Source of the DNA: Paracoccus litorisediminis
GTDB taxonomy: Bacteria; Pseudomonadota; Alphaproteobacteria; Rhodobacterales; Rhodobacteraceae
NCBI RefSeq assembly: GCF_009711205.1
Contig: NZ_WMIG01000007.1
Span: 1 to 64,000 of the forward strand
Direction of reading: 5' to 3'
DNA: 64,000 bases
Below, piece by piece: positions 26,668 through 35,860 of the stretch (its first letter is position 1; each line of letters opens with the position of its first letter). The notes below the pieces were generated by a model. The model was not told the DNA's origin. It worked only from the letters and a program-made list of their open reading frames with translations, and did no database searches. Both the position numbers and the translations under genes were made by a program.

Positions 26668-26733
26668 GACGCCCCGGCGGCTGCGGTCCGCCAGAGGCAG
26701 TAACCTGTATCTGATTCTAGGGAGGTTCCGCTG

Positions 26734-28110
26734 ATGTCCGATCTTGAGAAAGTCCTTGCCCATATCGACGCCGATTTCGACAATGCGCTTGATCGGCTGT
26801 TTCAGACCGTGCGGATGAAGTCGATTTCGACCGATCCCGCCTATGCCGCCGAAACCCGCGCCTGCGCCGAATGGCATTCGCAGGATCTGGCCGCGATCGG
26901 CTTTGCATCCGAGGTCCGCGACACCCCCGGCCACCCGATCGTGCTGGCCAAGAACCATGACGCGACCGGGACCAAGGTGCTGTTCTACGGCCATTACGAC
27001 GTGCAGCCCGCCGATCCGCTGGAGCTGTGGGATGGCGACCCGTTCGAGCCGAAAATTGCCACCCTTCCCGACGGCAGCAAGGAAATCCGTGGCCGTGGGG
27101 CGTCGGATGACAAGGGCCAGTTGATGACCTTTGTCGAGGCCTGCCGCGCATGGAAGGCCGTCACCGGCAAGCTGCCGATCCCGATCACCATCCTGCTGGA
27201 GGGCGAGGAGGAATCGGGCGGTGCGAACCTGCCCGGCTTCCTTGAGGCGGCCAAGTCCGAGTTGGGCGCCGATGTCGCAATGATCTGCGACACCAACATG
27301 TGGGACAAGGAAACCCCGGCGATCACCACCAGCCTGCGCGGGCTTTGCGCCGAAGAAATCTTCATCCATGCCAGCGACCGTGACCTGCATTCGGGCTTCT
27401 ACGGCTCGGCTGCGGCGAACCCGAACCATGTGCTGGCCCGGATCATCGCCGATCTGCGCGATGCCGACGGCCGCATCACGTTGCCCGGCTTCTATGACGG
27501 CGTGCCCGACCTGCCGCAATCGCTGCGCGACAGCTGGGACAGGCTCGATTTCTCGGAAGCGGCGTTTCTGGGCGAGGTCGGCCTGTCGGTCCCGGCGGGC
27601 GAAAAGGGCCGCTCGGTGCTGGAGCAGACCTGGTCGCGCCCGACCTGCGAGGTCAATGGCATGGTTGGCGGCTATACCGGGGACGGCTTCAAGACGGTGA
27701 TCCCGGCGGTCGCCTCGGCCAAGATCAGTTTCCGGCTGGTCTTTGATCAGGACCCGCACAAGATCCGCGCCGCCTTCCGCGACTTCGTGAAAGCGCGCCT
27801 GCCTGCGGATTGCCGGGCCGAGTTCACCGAATTCGGCTCGGGTCGGGCGGTGGCCTTTGAGGTCTCGGCCCCGGTCTTCCAGAAGACCCAGCAGGCGCTG
27901 AGCGACGAATGGGGCAAGGAGGCGGCCTTTGTCGGCGGCGGCGGCTCGATTCCCGTCACCACCATGATCAAGGAAATGCTGGGCATGGATGTGGTCATGG
28001 CGGGATTTGGTCTAAGTGACGACCGCATCCATAGCCCGAACGAGAAATACAGCCTGACCAGTTTTCACAAGGGCATCCGGTCATGGGCACGGGTGCTGGC
28101 CGCGCTGTGA
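26734..28110 (+). CDS. M20-family dipeptidase
   Basis: 458 aa. Zinc-peptidase motifs in order: FYGHYDVQPAD (first metal His), GRGASDDKGQ (bridging Asp), LEGEEESGG (catalytic and metal Glu), CDTNMWD, and a C-terminal SPNEKYSL. The dimerisation domain contains HSGFYGSAAANP. Cytosolic hydrolase of dipeptides or N-acyl amino acids. It is preceded by GGGAGG and may be co-transcribed with the SLC13 permease; with the divergent AbgT gene it points to use of aminoacyl compounds. Confidence 0.92.
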   Translation: MSDLEKVLAHIDADFDNALDRLFQTVRMKSISTDPAYAAETRACAEWHSQDLAAIGFASEVRDTPGHPIVLAKNHDATGTKVLFYGHYDVQPADPLELWDGDPFEPKIATLPDGSKEIRGRGASDDKGQLMTFVEACRAWKAVTGKLPIPITILLEGEEESGGANLPGFLEAAKSELGADVAMICDTNMWDKETPAITTSLRGLCAEEIFIHASDRDLHSGFYGSAAANPNHVLARIIADLRDADGRITLPGFYDGVPDLPQSLRDSWDRLDFSEAAFLGEVGLSVPAGEKGRSVLEQTWSRPTCEVNGMVGGYTGDGFKTVIPAVASAKISFRLVFDQDPHKIRAAFRDFVKARLPADCRAEFTEFGSGRAVAFEVSAPVFQKTQQALSDEWGKEAAFVGGGGSIPVTTMIKEMLGMDVVMAGFGLSDDRIHSPNEKYSLTSFHKGIRSWARVLAAL

Positions 28111-28181
28111 CCCGATCTGATCGACGTTCCAGACGGGCTGGCCGGTGCGATCCGTGCCCGCCCGAAGCCAAGGAGGGGAAG

Positions 28182-28811
28182 ATGTCATCACGTTCGACTA
28201 TCGCCGTCGGGTTGGTCCTGATCGGCGCATTGGCGGCCTGCGCGCCCGATGGCGGTGAGCCCGGCCATACCGCGCAAGGGGCCATCGGTGGCGCGGCGGC
28301 GGGCGCGCTGATCGCGGGATCGCGCAACAATTCGGCCAGCGATGCCGTCAGGGGCGCGGTGGTCGGCGGCTCGGTCGGCGCGGTGGTGGGGTCCATCGCG
28401 GACCAGCAGAACGCGATGCGGCGGGCCATCAATGACCCGAATGTCGCGGTCAGGAACGATGGGCAGAACCTGATCGTGGTCTTCCCGAATGCGCTGCTGT
28501 TCGCCACCTCATCGGCCACGCTGTCACCGGTCGGACAGCAGGACCTGCGGCAGCTGGCCGCGCATATGCAGACCCGGCCCGGCAGCGTCGTCGTGATCGG
28601 CCATACCGACAGTTCTGGCTCGCTCAGCTACAACCAGACCCTGTCCGAGCATCGCGCCCGCGCCGTCGCCGGTACGCTGGTCGCGGGTGGCCTTGCGCCG
28701 CAGCGTATCACTGCGGTCGGTCAGGGCCCGACGCGTCCGATCGCCTCGAATGACACGCCAGAGGGTCGTGCCCAGAACCGCCGGGTCGAGATCATCGTCC
28801 GCCCGAACTGA
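28182..28811 (+). CDS. OmpA-family outer-membrane lipoprotein
   Basis: 209 aa from ATG 28182, with AAGGAGG upstream. Lipobox GALAAC, then a glycine-zipper segment (GAIGGAAAGALIAGSRNN, GAVVGGSVGAVVGSIA) followed by an OmpA C-terminal domain with HTDSSGSLSYNQTLSEHRA and GRAQNRRVEI, the peptidoglycan-binding residues. It resembles YiaD-type proteins that tether the outer membrane to peptidoglycan. Confidence 0.92.
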   Translation: MSSRSTIAVGLVLIGALAACAPDGGEPGHTAQGAIGGAAAGALIAGSRNNSASDAVRGAVVGGSVGAVVGSIADQQNAMRRAINDPNVAVRNDGQNLIVVFPNALLFATSSATLSPVGQQDLRQLAAHMQTRPGSVVVIGHTDSSGSLSYNQTLSEHRARAVAGTLVAGGLAPQRITAVGQGPTRPIASNDTPEGRAQNRRVEIIVRPN

Positions 28812-28818
28812 TTGCTTT

Positions 28819-28845
28819 GGGCGCGACAGCAGTTTCGTCGCGCCC
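28819..28845. terminator. Hairpin between convergent genes
   Basis: GGGCGCGAC (28819-28827) and GTCGCGCCC (28837-28845) form a perfect 9-bp stem with a 9-nt loop, 8 bp after the OmpA-lipoprotein stop and 6 bp before the end of the convergent amidohydrolase. No T-run follows on either strand, so the efficiency is uncertain. Confidence 0.55.
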
Positions 28846-28850
28846 GCTGC

Positions 28851-30185
28851 CTACTGTCCCAGCGTGTTCTTGAAGATTTTGCCGTCCTTCATGATCACCT
28901 TGAAGTTGGTGGCGGCATCCGCGACCAGATCCAGATCGGCGGTCGGATCGCCTTCGACCAGCAGCAGATCGGCCAGCGCCCCTTCCTCGACCACGCCTAG
29001 CCGACCGGGATAGGGGTTGCGAGGCCCGGTCAGTTGCAAAAGTTCGGCATTGGTCGCGGTCGCCATCTCCAGCGCCTCGGCAGGGGTGTACCATTTCTGC
29101 ATTCGGGCCAGCCACGCCCCCTGCTGCGTCGCGGTCGCCGCATCAAACAGGATGTCGGTGCCGAAGGCGGTCTTGATGCCGTATTTCTTGGCCAAGGCAT
29201 ACATGGCGTCGGTGCCATGCAGGACCTGCGCCAGCTTTGCCCGCGAATCCGGGGTCAGTCCGGCCCAGTCCTCGGCCTGACCGGTGAAGGGTTGCGTCGA
29301 CAGCCAGATCCCGCGCTCGGCCATCAGCTTGGCGCTGTCGTCGTCCATCAGATGCGCGTGTTCGATCACCTTTACGCCGCTGTCGATCGCCCGTTTGATC
29401 GCTTCGGGGGTATAGGCATGGACGGCGACATAGGTGCCCCAGTTTCCAGCCGCCTCGGTCGCGGCGTGCAATTCCTCTTCGGTAAAGGTCGACACATCCA
29501 ACGGCGAATGAGGAGAGGCGACACCGCCCCCCGCCGTCAGCTTGATCTGGCTTGCGCCCATCATCAGCTGCTCGCGCACCCGCATGCGGACATCGGCAGG
29601 GCTGTCGACGATCATGCTGCCATGGATTTCCTCGGACCGGGTCAATTCCCCCCCATGGCGCGGCAATTCGGTCAGGAAACGGAAATCGCCATGCCCGCCT
29701 GTCGTGGTCAGCATCGCCCCCGAGGGATAGATCCGCGGTCCCGGCACCAGCCCGCTATCGACCGCCTGTTTCAGGCCAAAGGCCGGTCCGCCCATGTCGC
29801 GCACGGTGGTGAAGCCGCGCAGCAATGTGGCCTGCGCCTCGACGCTGGCCAGAATATTGAGGAAGCCATAATCGCCCAGCATCGCCATATCAGCGGTCGG
29901 GCGCGCCAGCATCGTATGCCAATGCGCGTCGATCAGCCCCGGCATCAGGGTCATGCCCGCACCGTCGATGACCGTCGCCCCGGCGGGTTCCGGGGCATCG
30001 GCCGAGATGGTGGCGATCACATTGCCGGTGACCAGCACATTCGAAGGCTGGGACAGCTGCGCGGCATGGCCGTCGAAAATCCGGACATTGCGGAACAGCA
30101 CGTCGGCCCGCCCCTCCAGGGGCAAGGACAGGCAAAGCGCACCGCACAGAAATATGGTCGAGAAAAGCCGAGCGAAGGGAAACAT
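28851..30185 (-). CDS. Exported amidohydrolase (imidazolonepropionase/prolidase-like)
   Basis: 444 aa from ATG 30185; AAAGGA sits 9 bp upstream of it but directly against the alternative ATG 30194. A signal peptide (FLCGALCLSLPLEGRA) predicts export. Metal-dependent amidohydrolase motifs: LIDAHWHTML (HxH), KLTAGGG for the carboxylated-lysine position, VAVHAYTPE, IEHAHLMD and FGTDILF. This exported group includes Xaa-Arg/Xaa-Pro dipeptidases. It is on the minus strand, convergent with the OmpA lipoprotein and downstream of the peptide-uptake operon. Confidence 0.87.
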   Translation of the reverse strand: MFPFARLFSTIFLCGALCLSLPLEGRADVLFRNVRIFDGHAAQLSQPSNVLVTGNVIATISADAPEPAGATVIDGAGMTLMPGLIDAHWHTMLARPTADMAMLGDYGFLNILASVEAQATLLRGFTTVRDMGGPAFGLKQAVDSGLVPGPRIYPSGAMLTTTGGHGDFRFLTELPRHGGELTRSEEIHGSMIVDSPADVRMRVREQLMMGASQIKLTAGGGVASPHSPLDVSTFTEEELHAATEAAGNWGTYVAVHAYTPEAIKRAIDSGVKVIEHAHLMDDDSAKLMAERGIWLSTQPFTGQAEDWAGLTPDSRAKLAQVLHGTDAMYALAKKYGIKTAFGTDILFDAATATQQGAWLARMQKWYTPAEALEMATATNAELLQLTGPRNPYPGRLGVVEEGALADLLLVEGDPTADLDLVADAATNFKVIMKDGKIFKNTLGQ

Positions 30186-30319
30186 CAGGTTCATTCCTTT
30201 CGTGATGAACTGACCGCGCAAATCCGGGACAGTTATATCTGTCCGGTCGTCAAACCTTCCTTCGCCTCATGTTAACGATTTGCGGCCATTGGGCTAGCGT
30301 CTGCGATGCGATCGGGGTT

Positions 30320-32131
30320 TCAGGCCGTATTCATCACCAGATGTCCGCGCCCCAGATCCTGCCAGTCCCGGCGCGGTGCCACATAACCGCGCGGGCGGAT
30401 CGGGTTTTTCAGTTCCTCTGCGGCCATTGCGCGGCGCAGTCCGCGGCGGCTGGGGTCAGGGATGGGGACCGCGGCGATCAGCTTTTGCGTATAGGGATGT
30501 TGCGGATTGCCAAAGACCGCTTCGCGCGGCCCGATTTCGACGATCTCGCCCAGATACATGACGGCGACGCGGTGGCTGACCCGTTCGACCACCGCCATGT
30601 CATGCGAGATGAACAGATAGGCGATGCCCAACCGCTCCTGCAGATCCATCAGCAGGTTGCAGACCTGCGCCTTGACCGAGACATCCAGCGCCGAGACGCT
30701 TTCATCCGCCACGATAAGCTTGGGACCCAGCCCCAGCACCCGCGCGATGGCAACGCGTTGGCGCTGCCCGCCCGAAAACTCATGCGGATAGCGGTCCATC
30801 ATGGCGGGGCTCAGCCCGACCTGAGCCAGTAGATCGGCTGCCATGGCGCGGGCCTGATGCCCTTTGGCGATGCCATGCTTCAGGATCGGCTCGGCCACGG
30901 TCTGGCCCACGGTCATGCGCGGGTTCAGGCTTGAGAACGGGTCCTGAAAGATCATCTGCGCCGAGCGCCGCATCCGGCGCAGATCACTGCCCCCAAGGTC
31001 GCGGACATCGAATCCGTCCAACTGGATCGCGCCCGATTGCGGCTCGATCAGGCGCAGGATCGAACGCCCGGTGGTGGACTTGCCGCAGCCGGATTCGCCG
31101 ACAAGGCTCAGCGTCTCGCCCGGCCACAGGTCGAAGGACAGGTTTTCGACGGCATGGACATGGCCATGGGGTCGGCCCAGCAGATCCGAGCCGACAGCGA
31201 AGCGCGTGGTAAGGTTGCGCACCGAGAGTACCGGCGTCCCCTGCCGGTCGACCGGGTTCAGCACCGGGGGCAGGGCATTGACCCTGCCACTGTCCATCTC
31301 GACCCGCGGGAAGCGCAGCGGATGATCCTGACCCACCATCGAACCCAGCCGCGGCACTGCCGCCAGCAATGCGCGGGTATAGGGATGCTCGGCCTGTGCA
31401 AAGATGCGTTCGGTCGACCCTGTTTCGACGCAATCGCCGCGATACATGACCACCGTGCGGTCGGCGATTTCCGCGACCACACCCATGTCATGGGTGATGA
31501 ACAGGACGGCCATGCCGGTTTCCTGCTGCAACTCCTTGATCAGATCCAGAATCTGACCTTGAATGGTCACGTCCAGCGCCGTCGTTGGCTCATCCGCAAT
31601 CAGCAACCGGGGCCTTGAGGCGAGCGCCATGGCGATCATCACCCGCTGCCGCATTCCACCCGAAAACTGGTGCGGGTATTCGTCGATGCGCCTTGCGGCA
31701 TTGGGAATGCGGACCCGCTCCATCAGGCGCAGCACCTCGGCGCGGATTTGAGATTTGCCAAGATCGGTGTGCCGGGCCAAAACCTCGCCGATCTGGCGGC
31801 CGACGGTAAAGGCCGGGTTCAGCGAGGTCATCGGTTCTTGAAAGATCATCGCGACGCGGTTGCCACGGATCTGCTGCATGGCGCTTTCGGGCAGGGACAG
31901 AAGGTCCGTGCCCTCCAGCATGACGCGGCCCGAGACCCTTGCCCGCTTCGGGTCCAAAAGTCGCATGATCGACAGCGAGGTGACGCTTTTTCCCGACCCG
32001 CTTTCACCGACAATGGCCACGGTCTCGCCGGGTTTAACGGTGAACGAGACATTGCGCACGACCTCGCCCCAGCCGTCGCCAGTCTGGAAGGCTGTGGTCA
32101 GGTTCTCGACCGACAGGACGGATGGGGTCAT
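30320..32131 (-). CDS. Fused double ABC ATPase, dipeptide/glutathione importer type
   Basis: 603 aa carrying both ATPases in one chain, like GsiA. Domain 1: [11 protein letters not shown], signature [15 protein letters not shown], Walker [13 protein letters not shown]. Domain 2: [26 protein letters not shown], Walker [13 protein letters not shown], where Ser replaces the usual Pro. Powers the peptide importer formed with the two permeases upstream. Starts 1 bp after the stop of the gamma-glutamyltransferase gene, so tightly coupled. Confidence 0.93.
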   Translation of the reverse strand: MTPSVLSVENLTTAFQTGDGWGEVVRNVSFTVKPGETVAIVGESGSGKSVTSLSIMRLLDPKRARVSGRVMLEGTDLLSLPESAMQQIRGNRVAMIFQEPMTSLNPAFTVGRQIGEVLARHTDLGKSQIRAEVLRLMERVRIPNAARRIDEYPHQFSGGMRQRVMIAMALASRPRLLIADEPTTALDVTIQGQILDLIKELQQETGMAVLFITHDMGVVAEIADRTVVMYRGDCVETGSTERIFAQAEHPYTRALLAAVPRLGSMVGQDHPLRFPRVEMDSGRVNALPPVLNPVDRQGTPVLSVRNLTTRFAVGSDLLGRPHGHVHAVENLSFDLWPGETLSLVGESGCGKSTTGRSILRLIEPQSGAIQLDGFDVRDLGGSDLRRMRRSAQMIFQDPFSSLNPRMTVGQTVAEPILKHGIAKGHQARAMAADLLAQVGLSPAMMDRYPHEFSGGQRQRVAIARVLGLGPKLIVADESVSALDVSVKAQVCNLLMDLQERLGIAYLFISHDMAVVERVSHRVAVMYLGEIVEIGPREAVFGNPQHPYTQKLIAAVPIPDPSRRGLRRAMAAEELKNPIRPRGYVAPRRDWQDLGRGHLVMNTA

Positions 32132-32132
32132 G

Positions 32133-33914
32133 TCAGCGCCCCGCCGCATAGGCTTGCATCAGGCGCGGGGTGGCGGCGGCGCGCAGCAGCCCCGACGGAT
32201 CGCGCCGTGCCGCAGTCAGCCGGCCAATATCCCAATCGCCGGCGACGGTGACCTGATGACCGCGGCGGCGCAACTCGGCGATGGTGGCCTCGCCCACGCG
32301 ACCCTCGATCAGCATGCCGCCGGGCGAGGAGGTGCGGGGATGGAACGAGGCCGGGAAATGCGTGGAATGGAACAGCGGCGCGTCGATCGCGGCCTGCAGG
32401 TTGCCTTCGTGATGGGCATAGCGCAGGAAGAAGGCCAGTTGCCACTGGTCCTGCTGGTCGCCGCCCGGCGTGCCGAATGCCATCACCGGCTTGCCGTTGC
32501 GCAGCGCCAACGAGGGGGTCAGCGTGGTGCGGGGCCGCTTGCCCGGCGCAAGCGAGGTCGGCAGCCCTTCCTCCAGCCAGAACATCTGCGCGCGCGAATT
32601 CAGGCAGAAACCCAGTTCGGGGATGATCGGCGAACTTTGCAGCCAGCCCCCCGACGGCGTGGTCGAGACCATGTTGCCCCAGCGGTCGATCACGTCGATA
32701 TGGACGGTATCACCGCGCTTCTCCGACAGATGCGACATGGTTGGTTCATAAACCGCGCCGGTCCCCATACGGCCAAGCATGGCAAGGGTACGGTCGCGCT
32801 GACCTTCAAAGCCCGGAACAAGGCCCGGCCGCAGGTCAAGCGAAGCGGTGTCGCCGATCAGCGCGCGACGTTCGGCGGCATAGGTATCCGACAGCAGCGC
32901 CTGCATCGGAACGTCATGAAAATCCGGGTCGCCGTAATAGACCTCACGGTCGGCATAGGCGAGCTTCATCGCCTCGATCACCGTATGGATATAGTCCGGT
33001 CCGTTCGGGTCCATCGCGCCCAGATCGAAGCCTTCCAGCAGCTTCAGCCCCTGCAGCAGCACCGGGCCCTGACCCCAAGGGCCGGTCTTGGCGATGGTCC
33101 AGTCGTGGTAATCGCCATAAAGGGGTGCCTCGACCGTGGCCTGCCAGCCCGCCATGTCCTGCGCGGTCAGGACGCCGCGATGCTTCGCGCCCGATCCGTC
33201 CATCACCTCGGTCTCGCGGCAGAAGCGGTCGATCGCCTCGGCGACGAAGCCGCGATAAAAGGCGTTGCGGGCGGCCTCGATCCCGGCTTCACGACCCGGC
33301 ACGGCCTCGGCTTCGGTCAGAATGCGCTTCCAGGTTTCGGCCAGCACCGGGTTGCGAAACAGCGCCTCGGCGGCGGGGACCGCATTTCCCGGCAGCCAAG
33401 TTGCAGCGGATGTCGGCCATTCCTGACGGAAGAAATCGGCAAGGCCGCCGATGGTCGCGGATACCCGCGCCAGCATCGGATGGCCGTGCTCGGCGTAATG
33501 GATCGCGGGTTCCAGCACATCGCGCAGGGCCATGGTGCCATAGTCGCGCAGCATCAGCATCCAGCCGTCGAAAGCGCCGGGAATGACGGTCGACAGCAAC
33601 CCGTTGCCGGGGATCAGATCGATCCCCTCGGCCCGGTAATGCGCGATGGTCGCTGCAGCGGGGGCGGGGCCTTGGCCGCAGATCACCTCGGTTCGGCCGG
33701 TTGCTGCCGAATGGATGATCGCGGGCAGATCGCCGCCGGGTCCGTTCAGATGCGGTTCCACCACTTGCAGCACAAAGCCGGTCGCCACCGCCGCGTCAAA
33801 GGCATTGCCGCCGCGTTCCAGAATGCCCATGCCGACCGCCGTGGCGATCCAATGGGTCGATGTGACGACCCCGAAGGTGCCCAGAATTTCGGGTCGGGTG
33901 GTGAAGCTGGTCAT
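32133..33914 (-). CDS. ggt: Gamma-glutamyltransferase family protein, apparently cytosolic
   Basis: 593 aa. The Ntn-hydrolase processing site is visible: GDTVHIDVIDRWGNMV, with Thr403 as the expected new N terminus and nucleophile; then RPRTTLTPSLAL and FGTPGGDQQDQWQLAFFL as in the small subunit. The start MTSFTTRPEILG has no signal peptide, unlike E. coli Ggt, so cleavage of gamma-glutamyl bonds probably takes place after import. It lies inside the ABC operon between permease and ATPase genes, which suggests that gamma-glutamyl peptides or glutathione are the imported substrate. Confidence 0.9.
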   Translation of the reverse strand: MTSFTTRPEILGTFGVVTSTHWIATAVGMGILERGGNAFDAAVATGFVLQVVEPHLNGPGGDLPAIIHSAATGRTEVICGQGPAPAAATIAHYRAEGIDLIPGNGLLSTVIPGAFDGWMLMLRDYGTMALRDVLEPAIHYAEHGHPMLARVSATIGGLADFFRQEWPTSAATWLPGNAVPAAEALFRNPVLAETWKRILTEAEAVPGREAGIEAARNAFYRGFVAEAIDRFCRETEVMDGSGAKHRGVLTAQDMAGWQATVEAPLYGDYHDWTIAKTGPWGQGPVLLQGLKLLEGFDLGAMDPNGPDYIHTVIEAMKLAYADREVYYGDPDFHDVPMQALLSDTYAAERRALIGDTASLDLRPGLVPGFEGQRDRTLAMLGRMGTGAVYEPTMSHLSEKRGDTVHIDVIDRWGNMVSTTPSGGWLQSSPIIPELGFCLNSRAQMFWLEEGLPTSLAPGKRPRTTLTPSLALRNGKPVMAFGTPGGDQQDQWQLAFFLRYAHHEGNLQAAIDAPLFHSTHFPASFHPRTSSPGGMLIEGRVGEATIAELRRRGHQVTVAGDWDIGRLTAARRDPSGLLRAAATPRLMQAYAAGR

Positions 33915-33929
33915 GGTACGTTCCTTTGA

Positions 33930-34799
33930 TCAGTGTTCGCGCGGGTCCAGCGCATCGCGCAGCCCGTCGCCCAGAAGGTTGAAGCCGATCACCACCAGAA
34001 AGATTGCGGCGCCCGGCCAGATCGCCATCCATGGCGCCTGGCCCAGAAAGTTCTTGGCGACGTTCAGCATCGAACCCCAGCTGGGCGCAGGGGCCTGCTG
34101 GCCAAGACCAAGAAAGGACAGCGAGGCCTCGGCAATGATCGCGGTGGCGACGGTCAGGGTTGCCTGCACGATAATCGGAGGGACGACATTCGGCAGGATG
34201 TATCGGCGCATGATGTCCAGATGCCCCAGCCCGACGGCGCGGGCGCCCTCGACGTAATCCTCGGTCTTGACCGACAGGACCTGCCCGCGCGTTAGCCGGA
34301 TAAAGACCGGCATGGCCGACAGCCCGATGGCGATCATCGCATTGCTCAGGCTTGGCCCCAGAAACGCCGCCAGCGCGATGGCCATGATAAGGAAGGGCAT
34401 CGCCAGCAGCGCATCGGTGAAGCGCGAGATGACGGTATCGGTCCAGCCGCCGAAATATCCGGCGATCAGCCCGATGGGCACGCCGGTCAGCATGGCGATC
34501 ACCACCGAGATCACCCCGGCCAGCAACGAGGCCTGCGCCCCCCAGATCATCCGCGACAGGATGTCCCGGCCGATCTCATCGCTGCCCATCAGATACTCCG
34601 GTGCGGGCGGCTTGCGGATCGCGCTCCAGCTGGTGGCCAGCGGATCGGCGATGGGCAGAAGCGGGGCCAGCAGCGCCAGAAGGCCGAAAAAGCCCACGAT
34701 GCAAGCCCCGACCAAGGCCGAGCGGTTGCGCCGGAACTTGGACCAGACCCGCGCTTGGCTGCGCGCGGGCAGGGCCAGCGAGGTTTCGGCAGCGGTCAT
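33930..34799 (-). CDS. ABC permease, DppC type
   Basis: 289 aa, six membrane helices, with the OppC N-terminal segment (FRRNRSALVGACIVGFFGLLAL) and the EAA loop EGARAVGLGHLDIMRRYILPN contacting the ATPase. PSWGSMLNVAKNF near the C terminus is typical of DppC. Start overlaps the DppB-type gene by 4 bp. Second permease of the gamma-glutamyl/peptide importer. Confidence 0.93.
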   Translation of the reverse strand: MTAAETSLALPARSQARVWSKFRRNRSALVGACIVGFFGLLALLAPLLPIADPLATSWSAIRKPPAPEYLMGSDEIGRDILSRMIWGAQASLLAGVISVVIAMLTGVPIGLIAGYFGGWTDTVISRFTDALLAMPFLIMAIALAAFLGPSLSNAMIAIGLSAMPVFIRLTRGQVLSVKTEDYVEGARAVGLGHLDIMRRYILPNVVPPIIVQATLTVATAIIAEASLSFLGLGQQAPAPSWGSMLNVAKNFLGQAPWMAIWPGAAIFLVVIGFNLLGDGLRDALDPREH

Positions 34800-35743
34800 A
34801 GCGCGGTCCTCATGCGGGGGTTAAGCAGGACGTAAAGTACATCGGCGACAAGGTTCATCAGCAGGAAGCCCATCGCCGTGCACAGGACCACGCCCTGCAC
34901 CACGGCGTAATCGCGGTTGAAGACGGCATCGACGATCAGCTTGCCGAAACCGGGGATGGTGAAGATCTGCTCGGTCAGGACGGCCCCGGCCAGCAGCTCT
35001 CCGAACAGCAGCGCGGTCAGGGTGATGACGGGCAGCAATGCGTTGCGAAAGGCATGGGTCATGATGACCTCGCGGCTTCCCAGCCCCTTGGCGCGGGCGG
35101 TGCGGATGTAATCGGCGCTCAGCACGCCCAGCATGGCCGAGCGGGTATGGCGCATCAATGTCGCGGCAAGCCCGGTGCCCAGCACGAAGGACGGCATCAG
35201 CATGGTCTGGAATGAGCGCAGCGGATCGACAAAGGGCGATTCATAGCCCGAGGCTGGCAGCCAGCCCAGTTGCACAGAAACCAGCAGGATCAACATGATC
35301 CCCAGCCAGAAATTCGGGATCGACAGGCCGGACAGGGCAATCACATTCGCCAGCCAGTCCAGCACTGTGCCTTTTTTCACCGCGGCAAGGATTCCTGTAG
35401 GGATTCCAATCAGCAACGCGAAGAACATCGACATGAAGGCCAGTTGGATGGTGACGGGCAGCTTCTGGCCGATCAGCTCCAACACCGGCTGCCCGGTCCG
35501 CAGCGAGACGCCGAAATCCCCGGTCAATACACCGCCCAGCCAGCGAAGATACTGCATCAGGAACGGGTCGTTCAGGTGGTATTTCTCGCGCAGGGCGGCC
35601 AGCGTGGCGGGGTCGCGCTCCTCTCCGGCAAGCGCCAGAACCGGATCGCCGGGCAGCAGCTTTTGCAGCGAGAACACCAGGACCGAGACGATCAGCAGCG
35701 TGGGCAGCGCGACCAGAATGCGCTTGGCGATATGGATCAGCAT
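34796..35743 (-). CDS. ABC permease, DppB type
   Basis: 315 aa from ATG 35743 (MLIHIAKRILVALPTLL). Six helices, LLPGDPVLALAGEERD in the first periplasmic loop, and EAA-type loop TARAKGLGSREVIMTHAFRNAL. Pairs with the DppC-type permease. Separated from the solute-binding-protein gene by 117 bp that contain a strong hairpin. Confidence 0.93.
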   Translation of the reverse strand: MLIHIAKRILVALPTLLIVSVLVFSLQKLLPGDPVLALAGEERDPATLAALREKYHLNDPFLMQYLRWLGGVLTGDFGVSLRTGQPVLELIGQKLPVTIQLAFMSMFFALLIGIPTGILAAVKKGTVLDWLANVIALSGLSIPNFWLGIMLILLVSVQLGWLPASGYESPFVDPLRSFQTMLMPSFVLGTGLAATLMRHTRSAMLGVLSADYIRTARAKGLGSREVIMTHAFRNALLPVITLTALLFGELLAGAVLTEQIFTIPGFGKLIVDAVFNRDYAVVQGVVLCTAMGFLLMNLVADVLYVLLNPRMRTAL

Positions 35744-35826
35744 GGACGGATTGCCTTGGTTGTCACGCGGGTGGGCGGCACCCGGCATTTCGGGACCCCG
35801 CCTGTCGCGTGCAGCCGGAAAGGAAC

Positions 35827-35851
35827 GGGCGCGGCAGCAACCGCCGCGCCC
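35827..35851 (-). terminator. Hairpin after the solute-binding-protein gene
   Basis: GGGCGCGGC (35827-35835) pairs perfectly with GCCGCGCCC (35843-35851) around a 7-nt loop. Read on the minus strand it follows the binding-protein stop by 9 nt and leads into GTTCCTTTCC. It is likely an attenuator or 3'-end stabiliser that raises binding-protein over permease mRNA. Confidence 0.55.
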
Positions 35852-35860
35852 ACGCGAAGA